Positions 8,276-21,282 of a DNA stretch of 64,000 nt are shown here, one piece after another. The notes under the pieces were generated by a model that was not told the DNA's origin, made no database searches, and saw only the letters and a list, made by a program, of their open reading frames with translations. Numbering within the stretch: position 1 is the first letter of the stretch; the number at the start of each line of letters is the position of its first letter. Source of the DNA: Budorcas taxicolor (taxonomy: Eukaryota; Chordata; Mammalia; Artiodactyla; Bovidae). The stretch is from contig NW_026291749.1 of NCBI RefSeq assembly GCF_023091745.1, positions 62,001-126,000 on the forward strand, written 5' to 3'. Made by a program: the position numbers and the translations under genes.

Positions 8276-11200
8276 GGAAAGGATCGCTCATCTCGAGCTA
8301 CGAGGCGGAAACGGGGCTCCTCTGGATGTGGGCGGGACCCACGTGATTCCTCTCGAGTGGAGACGGGTATGTCGGGGAACTTCTTGATTTGCACCAAGGG
8401 TGTGAAGGACCCTTTCGAAGTTCCAGAGGTCAGGTGTGATCAGCCTCGAGACGCCTCAGCGGAAATGGGCCTCATCTCGCCTGGAGGGGAGAACCTCCTG
8501 GATTTTCTCGAGTTGCGGCAGGTCTTCTCGAGTTACGACGGGGACCACAGGGACCCGCTCTGTTGGCCTCAGGAAAGGCCAGTCCCCATGCGAGTTGCTA
8601 GGGGACCTCTCGGGATTCCTCTCCCGTCCATGCCGGGGCCTCAGTCCTTGTGTGGAGTCGGGGCCGGAACCTGAGGATTCCTCTCCAGTGTTGCCATGGA
8701 TCTTGGGGTGCTTCTGAGTCTCCCCAGGGGAGTCAGGCCTCGTCTCGAGTGGGGGCATGCACGTGCGCTTTCCTCCCGAGCTGCAGCAGTAGTGTCACGC
8801 TTCCTGTCACGTGGATCAAGGGATCTGTGGCTTTCCCTCGAGGCTGTCCCTCGAGGCTTTCCCATGAGGCTTTCCCACAGGGCTGTGCCACGTGCCACCT
8901 TGGTGTGAGTCGATCCTCGGCGTGAAAGACGAGCCGGTGAAGGGAAAAGAGGTTCCTCTGGAATGGAATGAGATATCTGGGGGACTCTTGGAATGGTGGC
9001 ACGACCCTGGAGTTCCTCTCGCCGTTCCTGTTGAGAGGGCCTCCTCTTGAGATGCGACGGGAAGGCCGGGAACTCTTTCCCGACGAAGCAGGGAAAGGAT
9101 CCCTCATCTCGAGCTACGAGGCGGAAACGGGGCTCCTCTGGATGTGGGCGGGACCCTCGTGATTCCTCCCGAGTGGAGACAGCTAGGTCGGGGAACTTCT
9201 TGATTTGCACCAAGGGTGTGAAGGATCCTTTCGAAGTTCCAGAGGTGAGGTGTGATCAGCCTCGAGACGCCTCAGCGGAAATGGGCCTCATCTCGCCTGG
9301 AGGGGAGAACCTCCTGGATTTTCTCGAGTTGCGGCAGGTCTTCTCGAGTTACGACGGGGACCACAGGGACCCGCTCTGTTGGCCTCAGGAAAGGCCAGTC
9401 CCCATGCGAGTTGCTAGGGGACCTCTCGGGATTCCTCTCCCGTCCATGCCGGGCCTCAGTCCTTGTGTGGAGTCGGGGCCGGAACCTGAGGATTCCTCTC
9501 CAGTGTTGCCATGGATCTTGGGGTGCTTCTGAGTCTCCCCAGGGGAGTCAGGCCTCGTCTCGAGTGGGGGCATGCACGTGCGCTTTCCTTCCGAGCTGCA
9601 GCAGTAGTGTCACGCTTCCTGTCACGTGGATCAAGGGATCTGTGGCTTTCCCTCGAGGCTGTCCCTCGAGGCTTTCCCACGAGTCTTTCCCACAGGGCTG
9701 TGCCACGTGCCACCTTGGTGTGAGTCGATCCTCGGCGTGAAAGACGAGCCGGTGAAGGGAAAAGAGGTTCCTCTGGAATGGACTGAGACATCTGGGGGAC
9801 TCTTGGAATGGTGGCACGACCCTGGAGTTCATCTCGCCGTTCCTGTTGAGAGGGCCTCCTCTTGAGATGCGACGGGAATGCCGGGAAGTCTTTCCCGACG
9901 AAGCATGGAAAGGATCCCTCATCTCGAGCTACGAGGCCGAAACGGGGCTCCTCTGGATGTGGGCGGGACCCTCGTGATTCCTCTCGAGTGGAGACGCGTA
10001 TGTCGGGGAACTTCTTGATTTGCACCAAGGGTGTGAAGGACCCCTTCGAAGTTCCAGAGGGGAGGTGTGATCAGCCTCGAGACACCTCAGCGGAAATGGG
10101 CCTCATCTCGCCTGGAAGGGAGAACCTCCTGGATTTTCTCGAGTTGCGGCAGGTCTTCTCGAGTTACGACGGGGACCTCAGGGACCCGCTCTGGTGGCCT
10201 CAGGAAAGGCCAGTCCCCATGCGAGTTACTAGGGGACCTCTCGGGATTCCTCTCCCGTCCATGCCGGGGCCTCAGTCCTTGTGTGGAGTCGGGGCCGGAA
10301 CCTGAGGATTCCTCTCCAGTGTTGCCATGGATCTTGGGGTGCTTCTGAGGCTCCCCAGGGGAGTCAGGCCTCATCTCGAGTGGGGACATGCACGTGCGCT
10401 TTCCTTCCGAGCTGCAGCAGTAGTGTCACGCTTCCTGTCACGTGGATCAAGGGATCTGTGGCTTTCCCTCGAGGCTGTCCCTCGAAGCTTTCCCACGAGG
10501 CTTTCCCACAGGGCTGTACCACGTGCCACCTTGGTGTGAGTCGATCCTCGGCGTGAAAGACGAGCCGGTGAAGGGAAAAGAGGTTCCTCTGGAATGGACT
10601 GAGACATCTGGGGGACTCTTGGAATGGTGGCACGACCCTGGAGTTCCTCTCGCCGTACCTGTTGAGAGGGCCTACTCTCGAGATACGACATGAACGCCGG
10701 GAACTCTTTCCGACGAAGCAGGGAAAGGATCCCTCATCTCGAGCTACGAGGCCGAAACGGGGCTCCTCTGGATGTGGGCGGGACCCTCGTGATTCCTCTC
10801 GAGTGGAGACGGCTAGGTCGGGGAACTTCTTGATTTGCACCAAGGGTGTGAAGGATCCTTTCGAAGTTCCAGAGGTGACGTGTGATCAGCCTCGAGACGC
10901 CTCAGCGGAAATGGGCCTCATCTCGCCTGGAGGGGAGAACCTCCTGGATTTTCTCGAGTTGCGGCAGGTCTTCTCGAGTTACGACGGGGACCACAGGGAC
11001 CCGCTCTGTTGGCCTCAGGAAAGGCCAGTCCCCATGCGAGTTGCTAGGGGACCTCTCGGGATTCCTCTCCCGTCCATGCCGGGGCCTCAGTCCTTGTGTG
11101 GAGTCGGGGCCGGAACCTGAGGATTCCTCTCCAGTGTTGCCATGGATCTTGGGGTGCTTCTGAGTCTCCCCAGGGGAGTCAGGCCTCGTCTCGAGTGGGG

Positions 11201-11900
11201 GCATGCACGTGCGCTTTCCTTCCGAGCTGCAGCAGTAGTGTCACGCTTCCTGTCACGTGGATCAAGGGATCTGTGGCTTTCCCTCGAGGCTGTCCCTCGA
11301 GGCTTTCCCACGAGGCTTTCCCACAGGGCTGTGCCACGTGCCACCTTGGTGTGAGTCGATCCTCGGCGTGAAAGACGAGCCGGTGAAGGGAAAAGAGGTT
11401 CCTCTGGAATGGACTGAGACATCTGGGGGACTCTTGGAATGGTGGCACGACCCTGGAGTTCCTCTCGCCGTTCCTGTTGAGAGGGCCTCCTCTTGAGATG
11501 CGACGGGAAGGCCGGGAACTCTTTCCCGACGAAGCAGGGAAAGGATCCCTCATCTCGAGCTACGAGGCGGAAACGGGGCTCCTCTGGATGTGGGCGGGAC
11601 CCACGTGATTCCTCTCGAGTGGAGACGGCTAGGTCGGGGAACTTCTTGATTTGCACCAAGGGTGTGAAGGACCCTTTCGAAGTTCCAGAGGTCAGGTGTG
11701 ATCAGCCTCGAGACGCCTCAGCGGACATGGGCCTCATCTCGCCTGGAGGGGAGAACCTCCTGGATTTTCTCGAGTTGCGGCAGGTCTTCTCGAGTTACGA
11801 CGGGGACCACAGGGACCCGCTCTGTTGGCCTCAGGAAAGGCCAGTCCCCATGCGAGTTGCTAGGGGACCTCTCGGGATTCCTCTCCCGTCCATGCCGGGG
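7720..11900 (+). repeat. Block duplication, copy 1 (offset 7342 bp, 9 monomers)
   Basis: This stretch of about five monomers recurs at about 15.06-19.24 kb. Shared rare variants in the same order include AAAGGATCGCTC (8280 and 15622), the two-G ATGCCGGGCC deletion (9446 and 16788), GAAGCATGGAAAGG (9900 and 17242), GTTACTAGG (10225 and 17567), GATACGACATGAACGCC with a CTTTCCGACG deletion (10682 and 18024) and GCGGACATGG (11721 and 19063). Upstream (GAAGTACCC, TCTCGTGTTACG at 7.6-7.7 kb) and downstream (TTCCGAGTTGCAG at about 12.04 kb) markers are not shared, which sets the breakpoints. Confidence 0.8.
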
Positions 11901-14900
11901 CCTCAGTCCTTGTGTGGAGTCGGGGCCGGAACCTGAGGATTCCTCTCCAGTGTTGCCATGGATCTTGGGGTGCTTCTGAGTCTCCCCAGGGGAGTCAGGC
12001 CTCGTCTCGAGTGGGGGCATGCACGTGCGCTTTCCTTCCGAGTTGCAGCAGTAGTGTCACGCTTCCTGTCACGTGGATCAAGGGATCTGTGGCTTTCCCT
12101 CGAGGCTGTCCCTCGAGGCTTTCCCACGAGTCTTTCCCACAGGGCTGTGCCACGTGCCACCTTGGTGTGAGTCGATCCTCGGCGTGAAAGACGAGCCGGT
12201 GAAGGGAAAAGAGGTTCCTCTGGAATGGACTGAGACATCTGGGGGACTCTTGGAATGGTGGCACGACCCTGGAGTTCATCTCGCCGTTCCTGTTGAGAGG
12301 GCCTCCTCTTGAGATGCGACGGGAAGGCCGGGAACTCTTTCCCGACGAAGCAGGGAAAGGATCCCTCATCTCGAGCTACGAGGCGGAAACGGGGCTCCTC
12401 TGGATGTGGGCGGGACCCACGTGATTCCTCTCGAGTGGAGACGGCTAGGTCGGGGAACTTCTTGATTTGCACCAAGGGTGTGAAGTACCCTTTCGAAGTT
12501 CCAGAGGTCAGGTGTGATCAGCCTCGAGACGCCTCAGCGGAAATGGGCCTCATCTCGCCTGGAGGGGAGAACCTCCTGGATTTTCTCGAGTTGCGGCAGG
12601 TCTTCTCGTGTTACGACGGGGACCACAGGGACCCGCTCTGTTGGCCTCAGGAAAGGCCAGTCCCCATGCGAGTTGCTAGGGGACCTCTCGGGATTCCTCT
12701 CCCGTCCATGCCGGGGCCTCAGTCCTTGTGTGGAGTCGGGGCCGGAACCTGAGGATTCCTCTCCAGTGTTGCCATGGATCTTGGGGTGCTTCTGAGTCTC
12801 CCCAGGGGAGTCAGGCCTCGTCTCGAGTGGGGGCATGCACGTGCGCTTTCCTGCCGAGCTGCAGCAGTAGTGTCACGCTTCCTGTCACGTGGATCAAGGG
12901 ATCTGTGGCTTTCCCTCGAGGCTGTCCCTCGAGGCTTTCCCACGAGGCTTTCCCTCAGGGCTGTGCCACGTGCCACCTTGGTGTGAGTCGATCCTCGGCG
13001 TGAAAGACGAGCCGGTGAAGGGAAAAGAGGTTCCTCTGGAATGGACTGAGACATCTGGGGGACTCTTGGAATGGTGGCACGACCCTGGAGTTCATCTCGC
13101 CGTTCCTGTTGAGAGGGCCTCCTCTTGAGATGCGACGGGAAGGCCGGGAACTCTTTCCCGACGAAGCAGGGAAAGGATCCCTCATCTCGAGCTACGAGGC
13201 GGAAACGGGGCTCCTCTGGATGTGGGCGGGACCCACGTGATTCCTCTCGAGTGGAGACGGGTATGTCGGGGAACTTCTTGATTTGCACCAAGGGTGTGAA
13301 GGACCCTTTCGAAGTTCCAGAGGTCAGGTGTGATCAGCCTCGAGACGCCTCAGCGGAAATGGGCCTCATCTCGCCTGGAGGGGAGAACCTCCTGGATTTT
13401 CTCGAGTTGCGGCAGGTCTTCTCGAGTTACGACGGGGACCACAGGGACCCGCTCTGTTGGCCTCAGGAAAGGCCAGTCCCCATGCGAGTTGCTAGGGGAC
13501 CTCTCGGGATTCCTCTCCCGTCCATGCCGGGGCCTCAGTCCTTGTGTGGAGTCGGGGCCGGAACCTGAGGATTCCTCTCCAGTGTTGCCATGGATCTTGG
13601 GGTGCTTCTGAGTCTCCCCAGGTGAGTCAGGCCTCGTCTCGAGTGGGGGCATGCACGTGCGCTTTCCTCCCGAGCTGCAGCAGTAGTGTCACGCTTCCTG
13701 TCACGTGGATCAAGGGATCTGTGGCTTTCCCTCGAGGCTGTCCCTCGAGGCTTTCCCATGAGGCTTTCCCACAGGGCTGTGCCACGTGCCACCTTGGTGT
13801 GAGTCGATCCTCGGCGTGAAAGACGAGCCGGTGAAGGGAAAAGAGGTTCCTCTGGAATGGAATGAGATATCTGGGGGACTCTTGGAATGGTGGCACGACC
13901 CTGGAGTTCCTCTCGCCGTTCCTGTTGAGAGGGCCTCCTCTTGAGATGCGACGGGAAGGCCGGGAACTCTTTCCCGACGAAGCAGGGAAAGGATCCCTCA
14001 TCTCGAGCTACGAGGCGGAAACGGGGCTCCTCTGGATGTGGGCGGGACCCTCGTGATTCCTCCCGAGTGGAGACAGCTAGGTCGGGGAACTTCTTGATTT
14101 GCACCAAGGGTGTGAAGGATCCTTTCGAAGTTCCAGAGGTGAGGTGTGATCAGCCTCGAGACGCCTCAGCGGAAATGGGCCTCATCTCGCCTGGAGGGGA
14201 GAACCTCCTGGATTTTCTCGAGTTGCGGCAGGTCTTCTCGAGTTACGACGGGGACCACAGGGACCCGCTCTGTTGGCCTCAGGAAAGGCCAGTCCCCATG
14301 CGAGATGCTAGGGGACCTCTCGGGATTCCTCTCCCGTCCATGCCGGGGCCTCAGTCCTTGTGTGGAGTCGGGGCCGGAACCTGAGGATTCCTCTCCAGTG
14401 TTGCCATGGATCTTGGGGTGCTTCTGAGTCTCCCCAGGGGAGTCAGGCCTCGTCTCGAGTGGGGGCATGCACGTGCGCTTTCCTTCCGAGCTGCAGCAGT
14501 AGTGTCACGCTTCCTGTCACGTGGATCAAGGGATCTGTGGCTTTCCCTCGAGGCTGTCCCTCGTGGCTTTCCCACGAGTCTTTCCCAAAGGGCTGTGCCA
14601 CGTGCCACCTTGGTGTGAGTCGATCCTCGGCGTGAAAGACGAGCCGGTGAAGGGAAAAGAGGTTCCTCTGGAATGGACTGAGACATCTGGGGGACTCTTG
14701 GAATGGTGGCACGACCCTGGAGTTCATCTCGCCGTTCCTGTTGAGAGGGCCTCCTCTTGAGATGCGACGGGAAGGCCGGGAACTCTTTCCCGACGAAGCA
14801 GGGAAAGGATCCCTCATCTCGAGCTACGAGGCGGAAACGGGGCTCCTCTGGATGTGGGCGGGACCCACGTGATTCCTCTCGAGTGGAGACGGCTAGGTCG

Positions 14901-15061
14901 GGGAACTTCTTGATTTGCACCAAGGGTGTGAAGGACCCTTTCGAAGTTCCAGAGGTCAGGTGTGATCAGCCTCGAGACGCCTCAGCGGAAATGGGCCTCA
15001 TCTCGCCTGGAGGGGAGAACCTCCTGGATTTTCTCGAGTTGCGGCAGGTCTTCTCGAGTTA

Positions 15062-18000
15062 CGACGGGGACCACAGGGACCCGCTCTGTTGGCCTCAGGA
15101 AAGGCCAGTCCCCATGCGAGTTGCTAGGGGACCTCTCGGGATTCCTCTCCCGTCCATGCCGGGGCCTCAGTCCTTGTGTGGAGTCGGGGCCGGAACCTGA
15201 GGATTCCTCTCCAGTGTTGCCATGGATCTTGGGGTGCTTCTGAGTCTCCCCAGGGGAGTCAGGCCTCGTCTCGAGTGGGGGCATGCACGTGCGCTTTCCT
15301 GCCGAGCTGCAGCAGTAGTGTCACGCTTCCTGTCACGTGGATCAAGGGATCTGTGGCTTTCCCTCGAGGCTGTCCCTCGAGGCTTTCCCACGAGGCTTTC
15401 CCTCAGGGCTGTGCCACGTGCCACCTTGGTGTGAGTCGATCCTCGGCGTGAAAGACGAGCCGGTGAAGGGAAAAGAGGTTCCTCTGGAATGGACTGAGAC
15501 ATCTGGGGGACTCTTGGAATGGTGGCACGACCCTGGAGTTCATCTCGCCGTTCCTGTTGAGAGGGCCTCCTCTTGAGATGCGACGGGAAGGCCGGGAACT
15601 CTTTCCCGACGAAGCAGGGAAAGGATCGCTCATCTCGAGCTACGAGGCGGAAACGGGGCTCCTCTGGATGTGGGCGGGACCCACGTGATTCCTCTCGAGT
15701 GGAGACGGGTATGTCGGGGAACTTCTTGATTTGCACCAAGGGTGTGAAGGACCCTTTCGAAGTTCCAGAGGTCAGGTGTGATCAGCCTCGAGACGCCTCA
15801 GCGGAAATGGGCCTCATCTCGCCTGGAGGGGAGAACCTCCTGGATTTTCTCGAGTTGCGGCAGGTCTTCTCGAGTTACGACGGGGACCACAGGGACCCGC
15901 TCTGTTGGCCTCAGGAAAGGCCAGTCCCCATGCGAGTTGCTAGGGGACCTCTCGGGATTCCTCTCCCGTCCATGCCGGGGCCTCAGTCCTTGTGTGGAGT
16001 CGGGGCCGGAACCTGAGGATTCCTCTCCAGTGTTGCCATGGATCTTGGGGTGCTTCTGAGTCTCCCCAGGGGAGTCAGGCCTCGTCTCGAGTGGGGGCAT
16101 GCACGTGCGCTTTCCTCCCGAGCTGCAGCAGTAGTGTCACGCTTCCTGTCACGTGGATCAAGGGATCTGTGGCTTTCCCTCGAGGCTGTCCCTCGAGGCT
16201 TTCCCATGAGGCTTTCCCACAGGGCTGTGCCACGTGCCACCTTGGTGTGAGTCGATCCTCGGCGTGAAAGACGAGCCGGTGAAGGGAAAAGAGGTTCCTC
16301 TGGAATGGAATGAGATATCTGGGGGACTCTTGGAATGGTGGCACGACCCTGGAGTTCCTCTCGCCGTTCCTGTTGAGAGGGCCTCCTCTTGAGATGCGAC
16401 GGGAAGGCCGGGAACTCTTTCCCGACGAAGCAGGGAAAGGATCCCTCATCTCGAGCTACGAGGCGGAAACGGGGCTCCTCTGGATGTGGGCGGGACCCTC
16501 GTGATTCCTCCCGAGTGGAGACAGCTAGGTCGGGGAACTTCTTGATTTGCACCAAGGGTGTGAAGGATCCTTTCGAAGTTCCAGAGGTGAGGTGTGATCA
16601 GCCTCGAGACGCCTCAGCGGAAATGGGCCTCATCTCGCCTGGAGGGGAGAACCTCCTGGATTTTCTCGAGTTGCGGCAGGTCTTCTCGAGTTACGACGGG
16701 GACCACAGGGACCCGCTCTGTTGGCCTCAGGAAAGGCCAGTCCCCATGCGAGTTGCTAGGGGACCTCTCGGGATTCCTCTCCCGTCCATGCCGGGCCTCA
16801 GTCCTTGTGTGGAGTCGGGGCCGGAACCTGAGGATTCCTCTCCAGTGTTGCCATGGATCTTGGGGTGCTTCTGAGTCTCCCCAGGGGAGTCAGGCCTCGT
16901 CTCGAGTGGGGGCATGCACGTGCGCTTTCCTTCCGAGCTGCAGCAGTAGTGTCACGCTTCCTGTCACGTGGATCAAGGGATCTGTGGCTTTCCCTCGAGG
17001 CTGTCCCTCGAGGCTTTCCCACGAGTCTTTCCCACAGGGCTGTGCCACGTGCCACCTTGGTGTGAGTCGATCCTCGGCGTGAAAGACGAGCCGGTGAAGG
17101 GAAAAGAGGTTCCTCTGGAATGGACTGAGACATCTGGGGGACTCTTGGAATGGTGGCACGACCCTGGAGTTCATCTCGCCGTTCCTGTTGAGAGGGCCTC
17201 CTCTTGAGATGCGACGGGAATGCCGGGAAGTCTTTCCCGACGAAGCATGGAAAGGATCCCTCATCTCGAGCTACGAGGCCGAAACGGGGCTCCTCTGGAT
17301 GTGGGCGGGACCCTCGTGATTCCTCTCGAGTGGAGACGCGTATGTCGGGGAACTTCTTGATTTGCACCAAGGGTGTGAAGGACCCCTTCGAAGTTCCAGA
17401 GGGGAGGTGTGATCAGCCTCGAGACACCTCAGCGGAAATGGGCCTCATCTCGCCTGGAAGGGAGAACCTCCTGGATTTTCTCGAGTTGCGGCAGGTCTTC
17501 TCGAGTTACGACGGGGACCTCAGGGACCCGCTCTGGTGGCCTCAGGAAAGGCCAGTCCCCATGCGAGTTACTAGGGGACCTCTCGGGATTCCTCTCCCGT
17601 CCATGCCGGGGCCTCAGTCCTTGTGTGGAGTCGGGGCCGGAACCTGAGGATTCCTCTCCAGTGTTGCCATGGATCTTGGGGTGCTTCTGAGGCTCCCCAG
17701 GGGAGTCAGGCCTCATCTCGAGTGGGGACATGCACGTGCGCTTTCCTTCCGAGCTGCAGCAGTAGTGTCACGCTTCCTGTCACGTGGATCAAGGGATCTG
17801 TGGCTTTCCCTCGAGGCTGTCCCTCGAAGCTTTCCCACGAGGCTTTCCCACAGGGCTGTACCACGTGCCACCTTGGTGTGAGTCGATCCTCGGCGTGAAA
17901 GACGAGCCGGTGAAGGGAAAAGAGGTTCCTCTGGAATGGACTGAGACATCTGGGGGACTCTTGGAATGGTGGCACGACCCTGGAGTTCCTCTCGCCGTAC

Positions 18001-19242
18001 CTGTTGAGAGGGCCTACTCTCGAGATACGACATGAACGCCGGGAACTCTTTCCGACGAAGCAGGGAAAGGATCCCTCATCTCGAGCTACGAGGCCGAAAC
18101 GGGGCTCCTCTGGATGTGGGCGGGACCCTCGTGATTCCTCTCGAGTGGAGACGGCTAGGTCGGGGAACTTCTTGATTTGCACCAAGGGTGTGAAGGATCC
18201 TTTCGAAGTTCCAGAGGTGACGTGTGATCAGCCTCGAGACGCCTCAGCGGAAATGGGCCTCATCTCGCCTGGAGGGGAGAACCTCCTGGATTTTCTCGAG
18301 TTGCGGCAGGTCTTCTCGAGTTACGACGGGGACCACAGGGACCCGCTCTGTTGGCCTCAGGAAAGGCCAGTCCCCATGCGAGTTGCTAGGGGACCTCTCG
18401 GGATTCCTCTCCCGTCCATGCCGGGGCCTCAGTCCTTGTGTGGAGTCGGGGCCGGAACCTGAGGATTCCTCTCCAGTGTTGCCATGGATCTTGGGGTGCT
18501 TCTGAGTCTCCCCAGGGGAGTCAGGCCTCGTCTCGAGTGGGGGCATGCACGTGCGCTTTCCTTCCGAGCTGCAGCAGTAGTGTCACGCTTCCTGTCACGT
18601 GGATCAAGGGATCTGTGGCTTTCCCTCGAGGCTGTCCCTCGAGGCTTTCCCACGAGGCTTTCCCACAGGGCTGTGCCACGTGCCACCTTGGTGTGAGTCG
18701 ATCCTCGGCGTGAAAGACGAGCCGGTGAAGGGAAAAGAGGTTCCTCTGGAATGGACTGAGACATCTGGGGGACTCTTGGAATGGTGGCACGACCCTGGAG
18801 TTCCTCTCGCCGTTCCTGTTGAGAGGGCCTCCTCTTGAGATGCGACGGGAAGGCCGGGAACTCTTTCCCGACGAAGCAGGGAAAGGATCCCTCATCTCGA
18901 GCTACGAGGCGGAAACGGGGCTCCTCTGGATGTGGGCGGGACCCACGTGATTCCTCTCGAGTGGAGACGGCTAGGTCGGGGAACTTCTTGATTTGCACCA
19001 AGGGTGTGAAGGACCCTTTCGAAGTTCCAGAGGTGAGGTGTGATCAGCCTCGAGACGCCTCAGCGGACATGGGCCTCATCTCGCCTGGAGGGGAGAACCT
19101 CCTGGATTTTCTCGAGTTGCGGCAGGTCTTCTCGAGTTACGACGGGGACCACAGGGACCCGCTCTGTTGGCGTCAGGAAAGGCCAGTCCCCATGCGAGTT
19201 GCTAGGGGACCTCTCGGGATTCCTCTCCCGTCCATGCCAGGG
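15062..19242 (+). repeat. Block duplication, copy 2 (offset 7342 bp)
   Basis: This is the partner of 7.72-11.9 kb. The conceptual translations I compared are identical through monomers starting 15573, 16389, 17204 and 18020. Private changes appear only toward the right end: GGTGAGG at 19034 against GGTCAGG, CTGTTGGCGTCAGG near 19170 and ATGCCAGGGCC near 19238. Confidence 0.8.
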
Positions 19243-20466
19243 CCTCAGTCCTTGTGTGGAGTCGGGGCCGGAACCTGAGGATTCCTCTCCAGTGTTGCCA
19301 TGGATCTTGGGGTGCTTCTGAGTCTCCCCAGGGGAGTCAGGCCTCGTCTCGAGTGGGGGCATGCACGTGCGCTTTCCTCCCGAGCTGCAGCAGTAGTGTC
19401 ACGCTTCCTGTCACGTGGATCAAGGGATCTGTGGCTTTCCCTCGAGGCTGTCCCTCGAGGCTTTCCCACGAGGCTTTCCCACAGGGCTGTGCCACGTGCC
19501 ACCTTGGTGTGAGTCGATCCCCGGCGTGAAAGACGAGCCGGTGAAGGGAAAAGAGGTTCCTCTGGAATGGACTGAGACATCTGGGGGACTCTTGGAATGG
19601 TGGCACGACCCTGGAGTTCCTCTCGCCGTTCCTGTTGAGAGGGCCTCCTCTTGAGATGCGACGGGAATGCCGGGAAGTCTTTCCCGACGAAGCATGGAAA
19701 GGATCCCTCATCTCGAGCTACGAGGCCGAAACGGGGCTCCTCTGGATGTGGGCGGGACCCTCGTGATTCCTCTCGAGTGGAGACGCGTATGTCGGGGAAC
19801 TTCTTGATTTGCACCAAGGGTGTGAAGGACCCCTTCGAAGTTCCAGAGGGGAGGTGTGATCAGCCTCGAGACACCTCAGCGGAAATGGGCCTCATCTCGC
19901 CTGGAAGGGAGAACCTCCTGGATTTTCTCGAGTTGCGGCAGGTCTTCTCGAGTTACGACGGGGACCTCAGGGACCCGCTCTGGTGGCCTCAGGAAAGGCC
20001 AGTCCCCATGCGAGTTGCTAGGGGACCTCTCGGGATTCCTCTCCCGTCCATGCCGGGGCCTCAGTCCTTGTGTGGAGTCGGGGCCGGAACCTGAGGATTC
20101 CTCTCCAGTGTTGCCATGGATCTTGGGGTGCTTCTGAGTCTCCCCAGGGGAGTCAGGCCTCGTCTCGAGTGGGGACATGCACGTGCGCTTTCCTGCCGAG
20201 CTGCAGCAGTAGTGTCACGCTTCCTGTCACGTGGATCAAGGGATCTGTGGCTTTCCCTCGAGGCTGTCCCTCGAAGCTTTCCCACGAGGCTTTCCCACAG
20301 GGCTGTGCCACGTGCCACCTTGGTGTGAGTCGATCCTCGGCATGAAAGACGAGCCGGTGAAGGGAAAAGAGGTTCCTCTGGAATGGAATGAGACATCTGG
20401 GGGACTCTTGGAATGGTGGCAAGACCCCGGAGATCCTCTCGCCGTTCCTGTTGAGAGGGCCTCCTC

Positions 20467-21282
20467 TTGAGATGCGACGGGAACGCCGGGAACTCTTTCC
20501 CGACGAAGCAGGCAAAGGATCCCTCATCTCGAGCTACGAGGCCGAAACGGGGCTCCTCTGGATGTGGGCGGGACCCTCGTGTTTCCTCTCGAGTGGAGAC
20601 GGGTATGTCGGGGAACTTCTTGATTTGCACCAAGGGTGTGAAGGACCCTTTCGAAGTTCCAGAGGTGAGGTGTGATCAGCCTCAGGACGCCTCAGCGGAA
20701 ATGGGCCTCATCTCGCCTGGAGGGGAGAACCTCCTGGATTTTCTTGAGTTGCGGCAGGTCTTCTCGAGTTACGACGGAGACCTCAGGGACCCGCTCTGGT
20801 GGCCTCAGGAAAGGCCAGTCCCCATGCGAGTTGCTAGGGGCCATCTCGGGATTCCTCTCCCGTCCATGCTGGGGACTAACACCTTGTGTGGAGTCGGGGC
20901 CGGAACCTTAGGATTCCTCTCCAGTTTTGACATGGATCTTGGGGTGCTTCTGAGTCTTCCCAGGGGAGTCAGGCCTCGTCTCGAGTGGGGGCATGCACGT
21001 GCGCTTTCCTCCCGAGCTGCAGCAGTAGTGTCACGCTTCCTGTCACGTGGATCAAGGGATCTGTGGCTTTCCCTCGAGGCTGTCCCTCGAGGCTTTCCCA
21101 CGAGGCTTTCCCACAGGGCTGTGCCACGTGCCACCTTGGTGTGAGTCGATCCTCGGCGTGAAAGACGAGCCGGTGAAGGGAAAAGAGGTTCCTCTGGAAT
21201 GGACTGAGACATCTGGGGGACTCTTGGAATGGTGGCACGACCCTGGAGTTCCTCTCGCCGTTCCTGTTGAGAGGGCCTCCTC
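20467..21282 (+). repeat. Subfamily monomer marked by GGGGACTAACACC (first of five)
   Basis: Clustered changes separate this subfamily: GGGGACTAACACC for GGGGCCTCAGTCC (20871), AACCTTAGG for AACCTGAGG (20906) and CCAGTTTTGACATGG for CCAGTGTTGCCATGG (20922). The AACCTTAGG change removes a stop in one frame, producing an open frame of 225 codons. That frame starts at a TTG and has no coding features. The clustering suggests one diverged donor tract. Confidence 0.75.

Larger units (their letters stand above)
1..20340 (+). repeat. Left flank domain: homogeneous monomers of flank type
   Basis: About 25 monomers are recognised by GACCCACGTGATTCC or GACCCTCGTGATTCC near monomer base 105 and by GGCTAGGTCGGGG alternating with GGGTATGTCGGGG. 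Many copies between 1.7 and 19.3 kb also share GGACCACAGGG plus CTGTTGGCC. Copies here are very similar to each other and carry block duplications at offsets of 6, 9 and 12 monomers. The right border near 20.34 kb is set by the first appearance of core markers such as AAGACCCCGGAGATCC at about 20421. Confidence 0.75.

Noticed and set aside
20467..21144. Plus-strand open frame of 225 codons
   Set aside because: It is created by AACCTTAGG in place of AACCTGAGG in five monomers, and there is no start context or homology I can recognise.
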